DNA from: Manis javanica
Taxonomy: Eukaryota > Chordata > Mammalia > Pholidota > Manidae
Direction of reading: 5' to 3'
Length of the DNA stretch: 64,000 nucleotides
NCBI RefSeq assembly: GCF_040802235.1
Contig: NC_133163.1
Location: 69,801,501 to 69,865,500 of the forward strand
This document shows, in pieces, positions 1 to 12,320 of the stretch. The translations under genes were made by a program, and so were the position numbers. The notes below the pieces were generated by a model, which was given only the letters and a program-made list of their open reading frames with translations, was not told where the DNA came from and ran no database searches. Positions within the stretch are counted from its first letter, which is position 1. Each line of letters begins with the position of its first letter.

Positions 1-507
1 TTGCTGCCCTGTTTCCCTAGTATTGGGGTCCCTGTCCCTTTAAGACTTCCAAAAAGCACTTGCCAAAAAAAAGAAAAGAGGGGAAAAAAAATGGCCACTC
101 CTGTTTCTTTGTTCTCCAGCGTAGGCCTCAGGCACCCACTCACCTATCCTGCTGCCCTGTTTCCCTAGTATTCAGGGCTCCGCACATGCAGTGTGCCTGC
201 ACTCTGGTGCGGATGGCTGGGGCTGGGTGTTCAGCAGTCCTGGGCTCCCTCTCCCTCCCTGCTCTGACTCCTCTCCTCCTGCCAGTAGTTGGGGGGAGGG
301 ATGCTCGGGTCCTGCCTGGCTGGGGCATGTATCTTACCCCCTTCATGAGGTGCTGGGTTCTCGCAGGTGTGGATGTGGTCTGGATGTTGTCCTGTGTCCT
401 CTGGTCTCTATTTTAGGAAGAGTTGTCTTTGTTATATTTTCATAGATATATGTGGTTTTGGGAGGAGATTTCTGCTGCTCTACTCATGCCGCCATCTTGG
501 CTCCACC
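1..507 (-). mobile_element. L1 5' UTR, minus strand, continues off the left edge
   Basis: Read on the minus strand this is the start of an L1 of the same lineage as the full-length copies further right. It begins near 507 with GGAGCCAAGATGGCGGC, the 5'-terminal motif shared with the copies at 4,312 and 49,079, and runs leftward out of the window. Two partial promoter monomers are visible; the block CCCTAGTATT occurs near 15-27 and again near 165-176. Only the non-coding 5' UTR is inside the window, so the state of its ORFs is unknown. The element points away from L1 copy 1. Confidence 0.88.
488..499 (-). promoter_or_regulatory. YY1-type site at the L1 5' end
   Basis: CAAGATGGCGGC lies about 10 bases inside the 5' end of the minus-strand L1. 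In known L1 promoters this position binds YY1, which sets accurate transcription initiation. The role here is inferred from motif and position. Confidence 0.6.
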
Positions 508-2249
508 TTGGCACATACTTTTATTGGAAAGTTTAGCTGAACTGTATTAGAGACAGTTGTGAAAATGAATCAGCATTTCTTAAGAATAATTAATTTACTA
601 ATTGGTGTATAATTGATGAGTACACTAAAACTGTGTTTTATATTGTTATATGAAATTGAAATATGATCTAAGTAGGTTACACTGAAACTCTCTACTAATT
701 GGATTTAATAAAATATTTGAAGTCAAGTAGGCCTAATGTTGACCAGAAAATAAAAGAAAGTGAAAGGCTCTTTGAATTATACTGTGGTTGCACATAAAGC
801 TTGAGAAAATCATATAGTAGAACCCACCCCTACCATAGTTCCACACCATTTAACCATGTGGTCCACAGAGAATGTTACTGAAATTGGTTTGGTAAATGCT
901 TCCATGATAGGTATATCAACTGGCTATTAATTAGCTAATGAAGGGAAGAGGATGAAACTGTACTGGGATTCTATCAAGTGTTTTTTGCAGCATTGAATGG
1001 CTAACATCTTTAGATTGTTACCATGAAATATTTGTTGCTGTTTTTATGATCTCTTTCCAAATCTGGAGTTCGTCATATCAGTATCTGATGTGTATGTATT
1101 TAGTTACACTGTCCCTTTCCACTTTGAAATGGGTAGCTTCTAGAAGTCTTGAGTAAATTTACATGCTCAGAACTTCCACAGTGAGTTTCTTTTTCTTGAA
1201 CTAAGGTGCCCCTTGGTCCCCTTTAAGATGTCCATCATTTGAAAACACTGAATATTTAGGATTAAAATATTTATTTACTTCGGAAAAACACAATCTGACT
1301 TCATGGATACCGATAATTATCTGATGCCCTGTTTTATTTAATCCTCCCCCAGTATGGCAGGCATGAACTTTTCTAGTGTCACTTCTTTGTTCTCACACTT
1401 TAAAAGTGGTTTAAACACTTGCATTAAAAATGTCAACCAAGGGAAGTCACTGAATAGATTAAACCACTGTTTTTGCTAAATAAAAAGGGCTTTGTTTCCA
1501 CTCTACTGGGCAGATACTTTTGTGGATATTCAAATAAAATTCATTATCTTTCTCAGAATATTCAACAGCAGCTATTTTAGTTTTACCTTTTGGGATATAT
1601 CTTTTCTTTTTAATAAATATTATGCCACACTGGACAGGTCATCGCTTTCTTTATTCTCAGAGATTTATTTTTCCTGTTCTATTGGGTGAATTGAGATCAA
1701 TAGGTACGAGCTTCCTGATTTTTGCCTTTTTTGCCTTCCTTTCTCCTACTTACTTTCATTCCATCACAGTTTTAGAATATGAGACTCTACTGTGTTCAAG
1801 GCCAACTCTCTCAGCTCCTTTCCTTCCCTCCTTTTTATCCCTTCTGGAATTACACTAGCACTCAGCCCCTCTGTTTTCCTATCTTAAGCCTTTTCTCTAC
1901 TGCTCTGTAAATGAACACATGATCCACCACTTTAGAATAAAAAACAATACCCAGCAAAACCCACACTTCAAACCCTCTGTACCCTATTCTCATTTAGTTG
2001 TTCAAGTATTTTCACAATTGCTTACACTTGGCCATACAAATATGCATGTGTGTGTATGGGGGGGCAATGTAATTATTTACCTTTCATTTCTTCTTTAGCT
2101 TTTTAAAATCAATTCAAAACAACTGTTTTACAAAATTAATTATGTCAGTTCTGTTCTCCCTAAACCTCCTGTGTGGTTTTATCATTCAGTTGTTATACAG
2201 GTAGATTCATTTGTCTTAGTCTGCATTCCCTCTTGGATTCCTCAACATC
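508..2249. other. Non-coding, A/T-rich unique sequence
   Basis: No gene, RNA gene or recognisable young repeat was found. The reading frames are short and show no family resemblance. A short G-rich run follows a TGTG stretch near 2,048-2,066. Confidence 0.5.
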
Positions 2250-3000
2250 TTTGTTGATTTTTTAAAAATCTGCATACACGAAAACTCCCAGTGTTCAGTT
2301 CTGATGGATCTGACAAATGTGAGGCCATGTTTCTACCACCACAATAACATAGAGTAGTTGTATCACTCCAAAATTTCCCCTAAGCTAACTCTTTAGTAGT
2401 CAGCTCCTCTCCCACCCCATATTCCACAACCAGTAATCCATTTTCAATCCTTACATCACATCCTTTTTCTTTTCCAGAAGGTCATAAAGTGGAATGATAC
2501 AACATGTACTCTTTTGTGTCTGGGTCATTTCACTTAGCAAAATGCAATTACTATCTCCATTTTTTATGTTAAAAATTATCTATACCCTTTTATTGCTGAA
2601 TAGTATTGTATTGTATGGACGCAATACAGATTATTTAGCAATTTACATGATGAAGGACATGTGGGTTGTTTCTAGTTATTGGCAGTGATGAATATATGTG
2701 TGTACAACTTGTGTGAATATAAGTTATGACTTAACTTGGGTAAATACCATGAAGAATTCCCAGCAATACAGTAAGTATAAGTTTAAATTTTAAGAAAAAG
2801 CTAAACTGCTTTCTAAAATGGCTATTCCAGATTGCATTCCCACCAGCAATGTATGAGAACTCCAGTTATCCCACATCCTCTCTATCACTTTGTTGTCTCT
2901 TTTTTCAGGTAAGCCATTCTAATAAATGGCTTAACTTACATTTCCCTAATGAACATTGAGGTGTATTTCTTCTAAGCTTTTGCCATCTTGTCTGTCTTAT
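2250..3000 (-). mobile_element. Old L1 (L1M type) 3' end, minus strand
   Basis: The plus strand reads like the reverse complement of an old L1 ORF2 terminus and 3' UTR. Recognisable stretches include the one around CTTTTGTGTCTGGGTCATTT (about 2,512), the block near 2,590-2,680, and the block near 2,820-2,900 that mirrors the conserved L1 segment on spontaneous cleavage to short flank (bases resembling CTTCCCACCAGCAATGTATG in reverse). It is heavily diverged and has no open frame. Boundaries are approximate. Confidence 0.6.
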
Positions 3001-3029
3001 TTGGTGGTAAGTGTTTGCTAAAGAGAATT

Positions 3030-3640
3030 CTGTGGTAGATAATTCTTCATTCCTTTAATGTAATTCTTTTTTTTTCTTGAGTGCCTCTAAGATTTTCTTT
3101 TTATCTTAGGTTTTCCATTTTTTAAGATATAATATGCCTAGATGGTTTTTTAATCCCATTTTTTATTTTGTTCTGTTTCCTGTGAGTACTTGGGTTTGTA
3201 GTTTGGATCCATTAATTTAGGAAAATTCTCATTGTTCAGATGCAAGAGGCTCTTTGATATTGTCCCAAAGACTTTGGATCTACTCTCTCCGAATATTCTG
3301 TTTCTGTTTACATCACTTCAATAGACATTTTAAATTCACCAACTCTTTTCTTTGCTGAGTCTAACAGTAGCCATCAAATGCATTTTACTTCTCTGTTACT
3401 ACGTTTTTCATTTCTAACCCTATCATTTGTTCTTTCATGGATTTTTCTTCTCTATGCTGAAATCACCTTTCATGTTGTCCATCTTTTCTAGTAGACCTTT
3501 AAATATATTAATAATAGTTAAATTCCCTGTCAGATAATCCTAACATCTTTGTCACGTCTGAGTCTAGTTTTGATAATTGCTTTGTCTCTTAGGAGTGTTT
3601 TAGGATGCTTTGTTATTTTTTATTGAATTATGACAATTTA
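3030..3640. repeat. Probable ancient interspersed repeat, family not named
   Basis: The wording of this stretch (for example the section around TTTGATATTGTCCCAAAGAC near 3,255) feels like a common old mammalian repeat, probably L1-related. I cannot assign a family with certainty. No coding potential is seen. Confidence 0.35.
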
Positions 3641-3644
3641 GAAG

Positions 3645-4311
3645 TTCCTCAAAACATTAAAAATTGGACTACCACATAATCCAGCAATTTGAGAGAAATA
3701 AAAATATTAACCTGAAAAGATATCTGTACCTCCATGCTCACTGAAGCACTATTTACAACAGCCAAGAAATGGAGTCAAACTAAGTGCCTATATATGGGTG
3801 AGTAAAGAAAATGTGATATATACATATATGTATGTAGGCATGATACATGTATATCATACACACCCACATGCATACATGCACAATGAAAAATTATTTGGCC
3901 ATAAAAAGGAAAGAAATCTTGCCAATTGCAACAAGATGGATTGAACTTGAGGGAATTATAATAAGTGAAATAAGTCAAAGAAAGGCAAATACTGTATAAT
4001 CTCACTTTTATGTTGCATATAAAACAAAAACAGTTTATAGACAAAGAACAGATTGGTGATTTCCAGAAGTGGGGGGGAGATAGGCCAAATGGGTAAAGAT
4101 GGTTAAAAGGTACACATTTCCAGTTACAAATAAATTTGGGGATGTAATAAATAGCCTTTTGACAGTAGTTAATAAAACTTCATTGTATATTTGGGAGTAG
4201 CTAAGAGTATATCTTAAAAGTTATTATCACAAGAAAAAATTTTTTTAACTATGATTGGATGTTAATCAGATTTACTGTGGTGATCATTTTACACTCTGTA
4301 AAAATATCAAA
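3645..4311 (+). mobile_element. Older L1 3' end, interrupted by L1 copy 1
   Basis: This is the decayed end of ORF2 plus the 3' UTR of an older plus-strand L1. Typical remnants are the ATAATCCAGCAATT block (about 3,676), the later CACTGAAGCACTATTTACAACAG-like segment near 3,740, and the block near 3,950-4,020. Its last bases (TACTGTGGTGATCATTTTAC) are cut at 4,311. They resume after L1 copy 1 at 12,321-12,390 (TCATGTTGT, then ATATCTCAACTAG), as expected for one element split by a later insertion. Confidence 0.75.
4301..4311 (+). repeat. Target-site duplication, left, of L1 copy 1
   Basis: AAAATATCAAA precedes the L1 5' end. Its counterpart ATATCAAA lies at 12,321-12,328, after the poly(A) and an (AT)n run that has expanded between them. 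The site follows the bases GT/AAAA, close to the L1 endonuclease preference. Confidence 0.6.
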
Positions 4312-5301
4312 CCAGGGCAGAGCCAAGATGGCGGCATGAGTAGAGCAGCGGAAATCTCCTCCCAAAACCACATATATCTATGAAAATATAACAAAGACAA
4401 CTCTTCCTAGAATAAAGACCAGAGGACACAGGACAACATCCAGACCACATCCACAACTGTGAGAACCCAGCACCTTGCAAAGGGGGTAAGATAAAAATCC
4501 TGGCCCGGTGGGACCCAAGCACCCCTCCCCCCAGCTCCCGGCGGGAAGAGAGGAGTCAGCAGGGAGGGAGAGGGAGCCCAGGACTGCTGAACACCCAGCC
4601 CCAGCCATCTGGATCAGAGCACAGACACAGTGCATGTATGGGGTCCTGGATACTATGGAAACAGGGCAGCAAGAATGGTGAGCAGGTACAGGAGGCTGGC
4701 GCTAGAGACGAAAGAAAAGCGAGTGGCCATTTTTTGTGTGTGGTTGTTGTTGTTTTGTTGTGGTAAGTGCTTTTTGGAAGTCTTAAAGGGAGAGGGACCC
4801 CAATACTAGGGAAACAGGGCAGAAAGAACGGTGAGCGGGTGCCCGAGGGTGGCGCCGGAGAATAAAGAAACACAAGCAGCCATTTTTTTTTCTTTCTGGT
4901 CGTTGTTTGGTTTTGGTGGGCGCTTTTTGGAAGTCTTAAAGGGGTAGGGTCGGACACTTAGTCCAGAGATAGGGAATCCCAGGATCTCTGGGCACTCTAA
5001 TCCCCTAGGCTGCAGGGAGCATGGAGGCCCTTTATGGAGATAAATAGCCTCCCGGGCACTCCCCCTCCAATGCGACTCAACCACTTTGGAGCAGCAGCCC
5101 GAGCCAGGCCACGCCCACGGCAACAGCGGAGATAAACTCCATTGCAGCCGGGCAGGAAGCAGAAGCCCTGTCTGTGCAGAGCTCCCCAGCACAAGCCACT
5201 AGAGGTCGCTGTTCTCCCAGGAGAGGAAGGCCACAAACCAACAAGAAGGGAAGTTCTGCCAGCTGTCACTCATCCCAGCTCTGCAAACTATTCCTATCAC
5301 C
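4312..5301 (+). promoter_or_regulatory. L1 copy 1 5' UTR / promoter
   Basis: Begins with GAGCCAAGATGGCGGC, including a YY1-type CAAGATGGC site at 4,324-4,335. It carries about two short monomers of roughly 150 bp. Repeated marks are GATACTATGGAAACAGGGC near 4,651 and AATACTAGGGAAACAGGGC near 4,802, each near a CTTTTTGGAAGTCTTAAAG block. It ends in the conserved segment around 5,030-5,300 that leads to the ORF1 ATG. Promoter function is inferred from L1 biology. Confidence 0.75.
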
Positions 5302-6152
5302 ATGAAAAGACAAAATTACAGGCAAACCAAGACCACAGAGACACCAGAGAAGGAGACAGACCTAACCAGTCTTCCTGAAAAAGAATTCAAAATAAAAATC
5401 ATAAACATGCTGACAGAGATGCAGAGAAATACGCAAGAGAAATGGGATGAAGTCCCGAGAGATATCACAGATGCCAGAAAGGAGATTACAGAAATGAAAC
5501 AAACTCTGGAAGGATTTATAAGCAGAATGGATAAAATGTAAGAGGCCATTGATGGAATTGAGACCACAGAACAGGAACGCATAGAAGATGACATAGAGAT
5601 AAAAGGATCTCCTGGAATGAAACAATATTAAGAGAACTGTGTGACCAATCCAAAAGGAACAATATCCGTATTATAGGGGTACCAGAAGAAGAAGAGAGAG
5701 GAAAAGGGATGGAAAGTATCTTGGAAGAAATAATTGCAGAAAACTTCCCCAAACTGGGGGAGGAAATAATCGAACAGACCACAGAAATACACAGAACCCC
5801 CAACAGAAAGGATCCAAGGAGAACAACACCAAGGCACATAATAATCAAAATGGCAAGGATCAAGGACAAGGAAAGAGTTTTAAAGGCAGCTAGAGAGAAA
5901 AAGGTCACATATAAAGGAAAACCCATCAGGCTAACATCAGAATTCTCAACAGAAACACTACAGGCCAGAAGAGAATGGAATGATATATTTAATGCAATGA
6001 AACAGAAGGGCCTTGAACCAAGGATACTGTATCCAGCATGACTATCATTTAAACATGATGGCAGGATTAAACAATTCTCAGACAAGCAAAATCTGAGGGA
6101 ATTCGCTTCCCACAAACTACCTCTACTGGGCATCTTACAGGGACTGCTCTAG
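5302..6152 (+). pseudogene. L1 ORF1 remnant (copy 1)
   Basis: ORF1p is the L1 RNA-binding chaperone that trimerises through a coiled coil and coats L1 RNA. The ATG at 5,302 opens MKRQNYRQTK. The frame runs to a TAA at about 5,539 within the coiled coil, and a further frameshift lies before the RNA-recognition domain. A second open block at 5,709-6,041 holds the end of the RRM-like domain and the C-terminal domain (ARIKDKERVLKAAREKKVTY). The natural stop corresponds to TAG at 6,150-6,152. It has a single copy of the 33-bp coiled-coil unit that is doubled in copy 3. Not functional. Confidence 0.88.
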
Positions 6153-6347
6153 ATGGGAGCACTCCTACAAAGAGCACAGAGCAAAAAACCCAACATATGA
6201 AGAATGGAGGAGGAGGAATAAGAAGGGAGAGAAGAAAAGAATCTCCAGACATTGTATATAATGGCTCAATAAGCGAGCTAAGTTAGGCAGTAAGATACTA
6301 AAGAGGCTAACCTTGAACCTTTGGTAACCACGAATTTAAAGCCTGCA

Positions 6348-9300
6348 ATGGCAATAAGTACATATCTCTCATCAACCTAAATGAAAATGGACTTAATGCA
6401 CCAATCAAAAGACACAGAGTAATAGAATGGATAAAAAAGCAAGACCCGTCTATATGCTGCTTACAAGAAACTCACTGCCAACCCAAAGACATGCACAGAC
6501 TAAAAGTCAAGGGATGGAAAAAATATTTCAGGCAAACAACAGCGAGAAGAAAGCAGGGGTTCCAGTACAAATGTCAGACAAAGGAGACTTCAAAACAAAG
6601 AAAGTAACAAGAGATAAAGAAGGACACAACATAATGATAAAGGGCTCAGTTCAAGGAGAGGATATAACCATTCTAAATATATATACACCCAACACAGGGG
6701 CACCAACATATGTGAAACAAATACTAACAGAACTAAAGGGGAAAATAGACTGCAATGCATTCATTTTAGGAGACTTCAACACACCACTCACCCCAAAGGA
6801 TAGATGAACCGGGCAGAAAATAAGTAAGGACACAGAAGCACTGAACAACACAGTAGAGCAGATGGACCTAATAGACATCTATAGAACTCTACATCCAAAA
6901 GCAACAGGATATACATTCTTCTCAAGTGCATATGGAACATTCTCCAGAATAGATCACATACTACCCACAAAAAGAGCCTCAGCATAATACAAAATATTGA
7001 AATTCTACCAACCAATTTTTCAGACCACAAAGGTATAAAACTAGAAATAAATTCTAAAAAGAAAACAAAAAGGCTCACAAACACATGGAGGCTTAGCAAC
7101 ATGCTCCTAAATAATCAATGGATCAATGAACAAATTAAAATAGAGAACAAGGAATATATAGAAACAAATGACAACAACACAAAGCCCCAACTACTGTGGG
7201 ATACAGCAAAAGCAATCTTAAGAGGAAGGTATAAAGCAATCCAGGCATATTTAAAGAAGGAAGAACAATCCCAAATGAATGGTCTAATGTTACAATTATC
7301 AAAATTGGAAAAAGAAGAACAAATGAGGCCTAAAGTCAGCAGAAGGAGGGACATAATAAAGATCAGAGAAGAAATAAACAAAATTTAGAAGAATAAAACA
7401 ATAGCAAAAATCAATGAAACCAAGAGCAGGCTCTTTGAGAAAATAAACAAAACAGATAAGCCTCTAGCCAAACTTATTAAGAGAAAAAGAGAATCAACAC
7501 AAATCAACAGAATCAGAAATGAGAACGGAAAAATCACAACAGACTTCTCAGAAATACAAAGAATTATTAAAGACTACTATGAAAACCTATATGCCAACAA
7601 ACTGGAAGACCTAGAAGAAATGGATAACTTCCTAGAATAATACAACCTTCCAAGACTGAAAAAGGAAGAAACACAAAAGTTAAACAAACCAATTACGAGC
7701 AAAGAAATTGAAACGGTAATCAAAAAACTACCCAACAACAAAACACCTGGGCCAGACGGATTTACCTAGGAATTTTATCAGGCACAAAGAGAAGACATAA
7801 TACCCATTCTCCTTAAAGTTTTCCAAAAAAATAGAAGAGGAGGGAATACTCCCAATCTCATTCTACGAAGCCAACTTCATCCTAACACCAAAACCATGCA
7901 AAGACCCCACCAAAAAAGAAAACTACAGACCAATACCCCTGATGAAAGTAGATGCAAAAATACTCAACAAAATATTAGCAAACAGAATTCAACAGTATAT
8001 CAAAAGGATCATACACCATGACCAAGTGGGATGGTACAACATTCAAAAATCCATCAACATCATCCACCACATCAACAAAAAGAAAGACAAAAACCACATG
8101 ATCATCTCCATAGATGCTGAAAAAGCATTTGACAAAATTCAACATCTATTCATGAGAGAAACTCTCAGAAAAATGGGAATAGAGGTCAAGTACCTCAACA
8201 TAACAAAGGCCATATATCATAAACCCACAGCCAACATTATACTGAATAGTGAGAAGCTGAAAGCTTTTCCTCTGAGATCAGGAACTAGACAGGGATACCC
8301 AATCTCCCCACTGCTATTTAACATAGTACTGGAAGTCCTAGCCACAGGATATCAGACAAAACAAAGAAATACAAGGAATCCAGATTGGTAAATAAGAAGT
8401 TAAACTGTCACTATTTGCAGATGACATGATATTGTACGTAAAAAAACCTAAGTACTCCACTCCAAAAGTACTAAAACTGATATCAGAATATAGCAAAGTT
8501 GCAGGATACAAAATTAACACACAGAAATCTGTAGCTTTCCTATACACTAACAATGAACCAATAGAAAGAGAAATCAGGAAAACAATTCCATTCACAATTG
8601 TATCAAAAAGAATAAAATACCTAGGAATAAATCAAACCAAAGAAGTGAATGACTTATACTCTGAAAGCTACAAGGCACTCTTAAGAGAAATTAAAGGGGA
8701 CACTAACAAATGGAAACTCATCCCATGCTCTTGACTAGGAAGAATTAATATCGTCAAAATGGCGATCCTACCCAAAGCAATATACAGATTTGATGCAATC
8801 CCTATCAAACTACCAGCAACATTCTTCAATGAACTGGAACAAATAATTCAAAAATTCATATGGAAACACCAAAGACCTTGAATAGCCAAAGCAATCCTGT
8901 GAAAGAATAATAAAGTAGAGGGCATCTCACTCTCCAACTTCAAGCTCTCCTATAAAGTCATAGTAATCAAAACAATTGGGTACTGGCACAAGAACAGAGC
9001 CATAGGCCAGTGGAACAGACTAGAAACTCCAGACATTAACCCAACCTTATATGGTCAATTAATATTTGATAAAGGAGCCATGGACATACAATGGGAAAAT
9101 GACAGTCTCTTCAACAGATGCTGCTGGCAAAACTGGACACCTACATGTAGGAGAATGAAACTGGACCATTGTCTAACCCCATATACAAAAGCTAATTCAA
9201 AATGGATCAAAGACCTGAATGTAAGTCATGAAACCATTAAACCTGTGGAAAAAAATATAGGCAAAAACCTCTTAGACATAAGCATGAGTGACCTCTTCTT

Positions 9301-10144
9301 GAACATATTTCCCTGGGCAAGGAAAACAACAGCAAAAATGAACAAGTGGGACTATTTTAAGCTGAAAAGCTTCTGTACAGAAAAAGACACCATCAATAGA
9401 ACAAAAAGGAACCCTAAAGTATGGGAGAATATATTTGTAAATGACAAACCCAATAAAGGCTTGACGTCCAAAATATATAAAGAGCTCACATGCCTCAACA
9501 AACAAAAATCAAATAACCCAATTAAAAAATGGGCAGAGGAACTGAACAGACAGTTCTCCGAAAAAGAAATACAGATGGCCAACAGACACATGAAAAGATG
9601 CTCCACATCACTAATTATCAGAGAAATGCAAATTAAAACTACAATGAGGTATCACCTCACACCAGTAAGGATGGCTGCCATCCAAAAGACAAACAACAAC
9701 AAATGTTGGCGAGGCTGTGGAGAAAGGGGAACCCTCCTACACTGCTGGTGGGAATGTAAATTAGTTCAACCATTGTGGAAAGCAGTATGGAGGTTCATCA
9801 AAATGCTCAAAACAGACCTACCATTTGACCCAGGAATTCCACTCCTAGGAATTTACCCTAAGAACGCAGCAATCAAGTTTGAGAAAGACAGATGCACCTC
9901 TATGTTTATCGCAGCACTATTTACAATAGCCAAGAATTGGAAGCAAGCGAAGTGTCCATCAGTTGATGAATGGATAAAGAAGATGTGGTACATATACACA
10001 ATGGAATACTACTCAGCCATAAGAAGAGAGCAAATCCTACCATTTGCAGCAACATGGATGGACCTGGAGGGTATTATGCTCAGTGAAATAAGCCAAGTGG
10101 AGAAAGACAAGTACCAAATGATTTCACTCATCTGTGGAATATAA
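6348..10144 (+). pseudogene. L1 ORF2 remnant (copy 1)
   Basis: ORF2p supplies endonuclease and reverse transcriptase for target-primed reverse transcription. The expected ATG is at 6,348 (ATGGCAATAAGTACATATC). Recognisable parts are the endonuclease block with [12 protein letters not shown] (near 6,765-6,805), the reverse transcriptase with FADDM (near 8,413), and the C-terminal Cys-rich motif [18 protein letters not shown] inside an intact 9,080-10,144 block that ends at the natural TAA. In-frame stops (for example near 6,805 and 7,387) and several frameshifts break it. The 354-codon C-terminal block is the longest surviving piece. Confidence 0.9.
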
Positions 10145-10502
10145 GAACAAAGGAAAAACTGAAGGTACAAAACAGCAGTGGAATCACAGAACCCAGGAAT
10201 GGACTAAAAGGTACCAAAGGGGAAGGGACCGAGGAGGATGGGTGGGTAGGGAGGGATAAGGGGGGAGAAGAAGAAGGGGGGTATTAAGATTAGCATCCAT
10301 GGGGGGGTGGGAGAAAGGGGAGTGCTGTACAAGACAGAGAAGACAAGTAGTGATTCTACAACATTTTGCTATGCTGATGGACAGTGAGTGTAAAGGGGTT
10401 TATAGCAGGGACCTGGTATATAGGAGAGCTTAGTAAACATAATATTCTTCATGTAAGTGTAGATTAAAGATAACCAAAAAAAAAAGAAAAAAAGAAAGAA
10501 AA
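10145..10502 (+). other. L1 copy 1 3' UTR with internal A-rich tract
   Basis: This is the G-rich L1 3' UTR (GGGGAAGGGACCGAGGAGG and following) ending near AGATTAAAGATAACC. An A-rich tract at 10,476-10,502 follows. There is no AATAAA upstream of the tract. The tract is internal because retroviral sequence follows it. Confidence 0.8.
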
Positions 10503-10859
10503 GCAGGATTACTCCCTGATAGGATAAAACTAACTGTAAATCAACTATTAATGCATGCTTTAAATATCCTTAATTTAGACCACTTAAAGGGTGTCAGATG
10601 ATCCGCTATGGAGGTACACTTTTCTGATAATATTCCTTTCTCTTAATAAAAAAAAAATAAGCAGTTCCTGTGTGATGACCTCCAATGAGTTCTACACAAT
10701 GATATAAAGGGCATATCAAAGTGTGGGCAAAGGGTCTGTTTGTGTTTATACAGAGGATCAAAGCCTAATTTGCCTACCCAGAAAATGAACTAACATACGA
10801 TATGAAGAACTTCCAACATCAGCACTCTCTGGAAAAGTCATTCCAGAAGATGATCATCA

Positions 10860-11345
10860 AGAAACCTCAACAAAGATCCAGTCGATGCCGTAGTTGTGGC
10901 TGCATCCATCCCACCAGTTCCTGGACTCACCATTGGAATGAAGAAGGAGATATCTAAGCTGGCCTGTCCTTTCAGTAAAACAACAAATTTGACTGGATCT
11001 ATACTGTTGGAACTCAACCAAGAATTATGATAAGTGCAAGTTGTAGCGCTCCAAAATCTTACAACTACAGACTATCTACTGTTAAAAGAACATATGGGAT
11101 GTGAACAGTTCCCAGGAATGGGTTGTTTTAATTTATCTGATTTGTCTCAGACTGTTCAAGTACAGTTGGACAATATCCATCATATTATAGACAAATTCAC
11201 AAATGCCTAGGGTACCTAACTGGCTTTCTTGGTTTCATTGGAGATGGCTGGTAATTATAGGTCTGCTTTGGTTATGTAAGTCTATTCCTATTATGTTAAT
11301 GCGTGTGCGCAATTTAATTAGTAGTTTAAAACCTATACATGCTTA
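10860..11345 (+). pseudogene. Retroviral env transmembrane remnant (copy 1 tail)
   Basis: Fragments in changing frames match the layout of a retroviral envelope transmembrane subunit. A heptad-rich stretch runs into a QN..IDYLL-type segment in the position of the so-called immunosuppressive region. It is followed by a short Cys-containing loop, a second helix, a Trp-rich membrane-proximal part, a hydrophobic membrane span and a short tail. Stops and frameshifts interrupt it, the surface subunit is missing, and it cannot encode a working Env. The family within class I-like ERVs is not assigned. Confidence 0.6.
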
Positions 11346-11982
11346 AGTTACTCTACAAGAAGATATGTCAAAGAAATAATCAATCCTCCCATGTTTTCTT
11401 CCATCTGCTACCTCTATAGCTTTTCTTCTTCCTTCCTAATTACAACCCTTAAATAGAATTCGTGCCTCATATTGAATTTACCGAGTATCATAATTCCTCC
11501 AAGTGGTAAAGATATCTCAAGACAAATGCTGGGCATAGAAGCCACAGCGCATAAATCTTCAAAGAAGTAAAAAGCTAACCTTTTCAAAGAATATGGCTTC
11601 TCTCTCACTTACCAACATTACATCTCCCTGTTTGGCCCCGGAGGATGACTGGTTAGCCAGAGACGGGTAAGATTCCTCAAGGGAGTAACAACCTAAGACA
11701 GGCACAGTCACAGGGGGGCCATCAGGTTTGAAATTGGGGATCAACAGAGGTGAGGCTTAGAACCTCACTCCCCTGTTTTGAGAGAAATCTTCTGCATCTG
11801 TGGATGTTTTATTGCCCTTGTCTAGCTTAGATTAACACAGTCTACAGGCACACACTTGATCATCCACATTTGCTCTCTTACAACACTAAATTATGTTTTC
11901 TACCTTTATCTTCCATCTACCTACCACTTCAGCATTTTATTAAAAATACTACTACTAATAATAATAATAATAAAGGGAGAAA

Positions 11983-12306
11983 TGTGGGATCCACATATAA
12001 ATCAAGTATAAAAATCAAACGAATATTCATATTTTACCTGATCGTTTATAGCTCATAATGCGTGATCAAAACCGAAAGTTTCTGTGATGACTGCCCTTGT
12101 ACTGTTCACCATGTAAGAACTTATTCACTATGTAAGAATTTGTTCACCATGTAAGAACTTGTTCATTATGCTTCAGAAAATTGGAGACTGACGAGAATTA
12201 GGCTTGGGGTGGATTAATTATTGTGCATTGAGCATTGACTCCCGTATACAGAATTTTATTGTTGTTAACAACCATTTGATCAATAAATATGAGAGATACC
12301 CTCTCA
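11983..12306 (+). repeat. Truncated ERV LTR (U3-R) in the copy 1 tail
   Basis: It starts TG directly after a polypurine tract and ends at the RNA cleavage site rather than at a CA terminus, as expected if copied from polyadenylated RNA. It contains three imperfect units of about 20 bp built on TTCACCATGTAAGAACTT (about 12,105-12,170) and AATAAA at 12,282-12,287. Confidence 0.72.
12282..12287 (+). terminator. LTR AATAAA polyadenylation signal used by L1 copy 1
   Basis: AATAAA lies about 20 bases before the terminal A-run that carries the insertion end. It is therefore the signal that defined the 3' end of the RNA that was retrotransposed. Confidence 0.75.
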
Positions 12307-12320
12307 AAAAATATATATAT

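Larger units (their letters stand above)
10503..12306 (+). mobile_element. ERV env-to-LTR segment forming the 3' tail of L1 copy 1
   Basis: About 1.8 kb of endogenous-retrovirus sequence follows the L1 A-tract. It contains a broken env transmembrane remnant (about 10,860-11,345), then about 640 bp of non-coding 3' proviral DNA. A polypurine tract AAAGGGAGAAA at 11,972-11,982 is followed by an LTR starting TGTGGGATCC at 11,983. That LTR ends at the poly(A) site about 20 bases after AATAAA (12,282-12,287). There is no 5' LTR, gag or pol. The same segment follows L1 copies 2 and 3. Confidence 0.82.
4312..12310 (+). mobile_element. Full-length L1 copy 1 with ERV-derived 3' tail
   Basis: A complete, decayed L1 of about 8.0 kb. 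In order it holds a 5' UTR (4,312-5,301), ORF1 remnant, a 195-bp inter-ORF spacer, ORF2 remnant (to 10,144), L1 3' UTR and A-rich tract (to about 10,502), a retroviral env-LTR segment (10,503-12,306) and a terminal A-run. Both ORFs are broken by stops and frameshifts. The unit is flanked by short duplicated target bases. Its tail is collinear with those of copies 2 and 3, but its insertion site is different. Confidence 0.9.
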
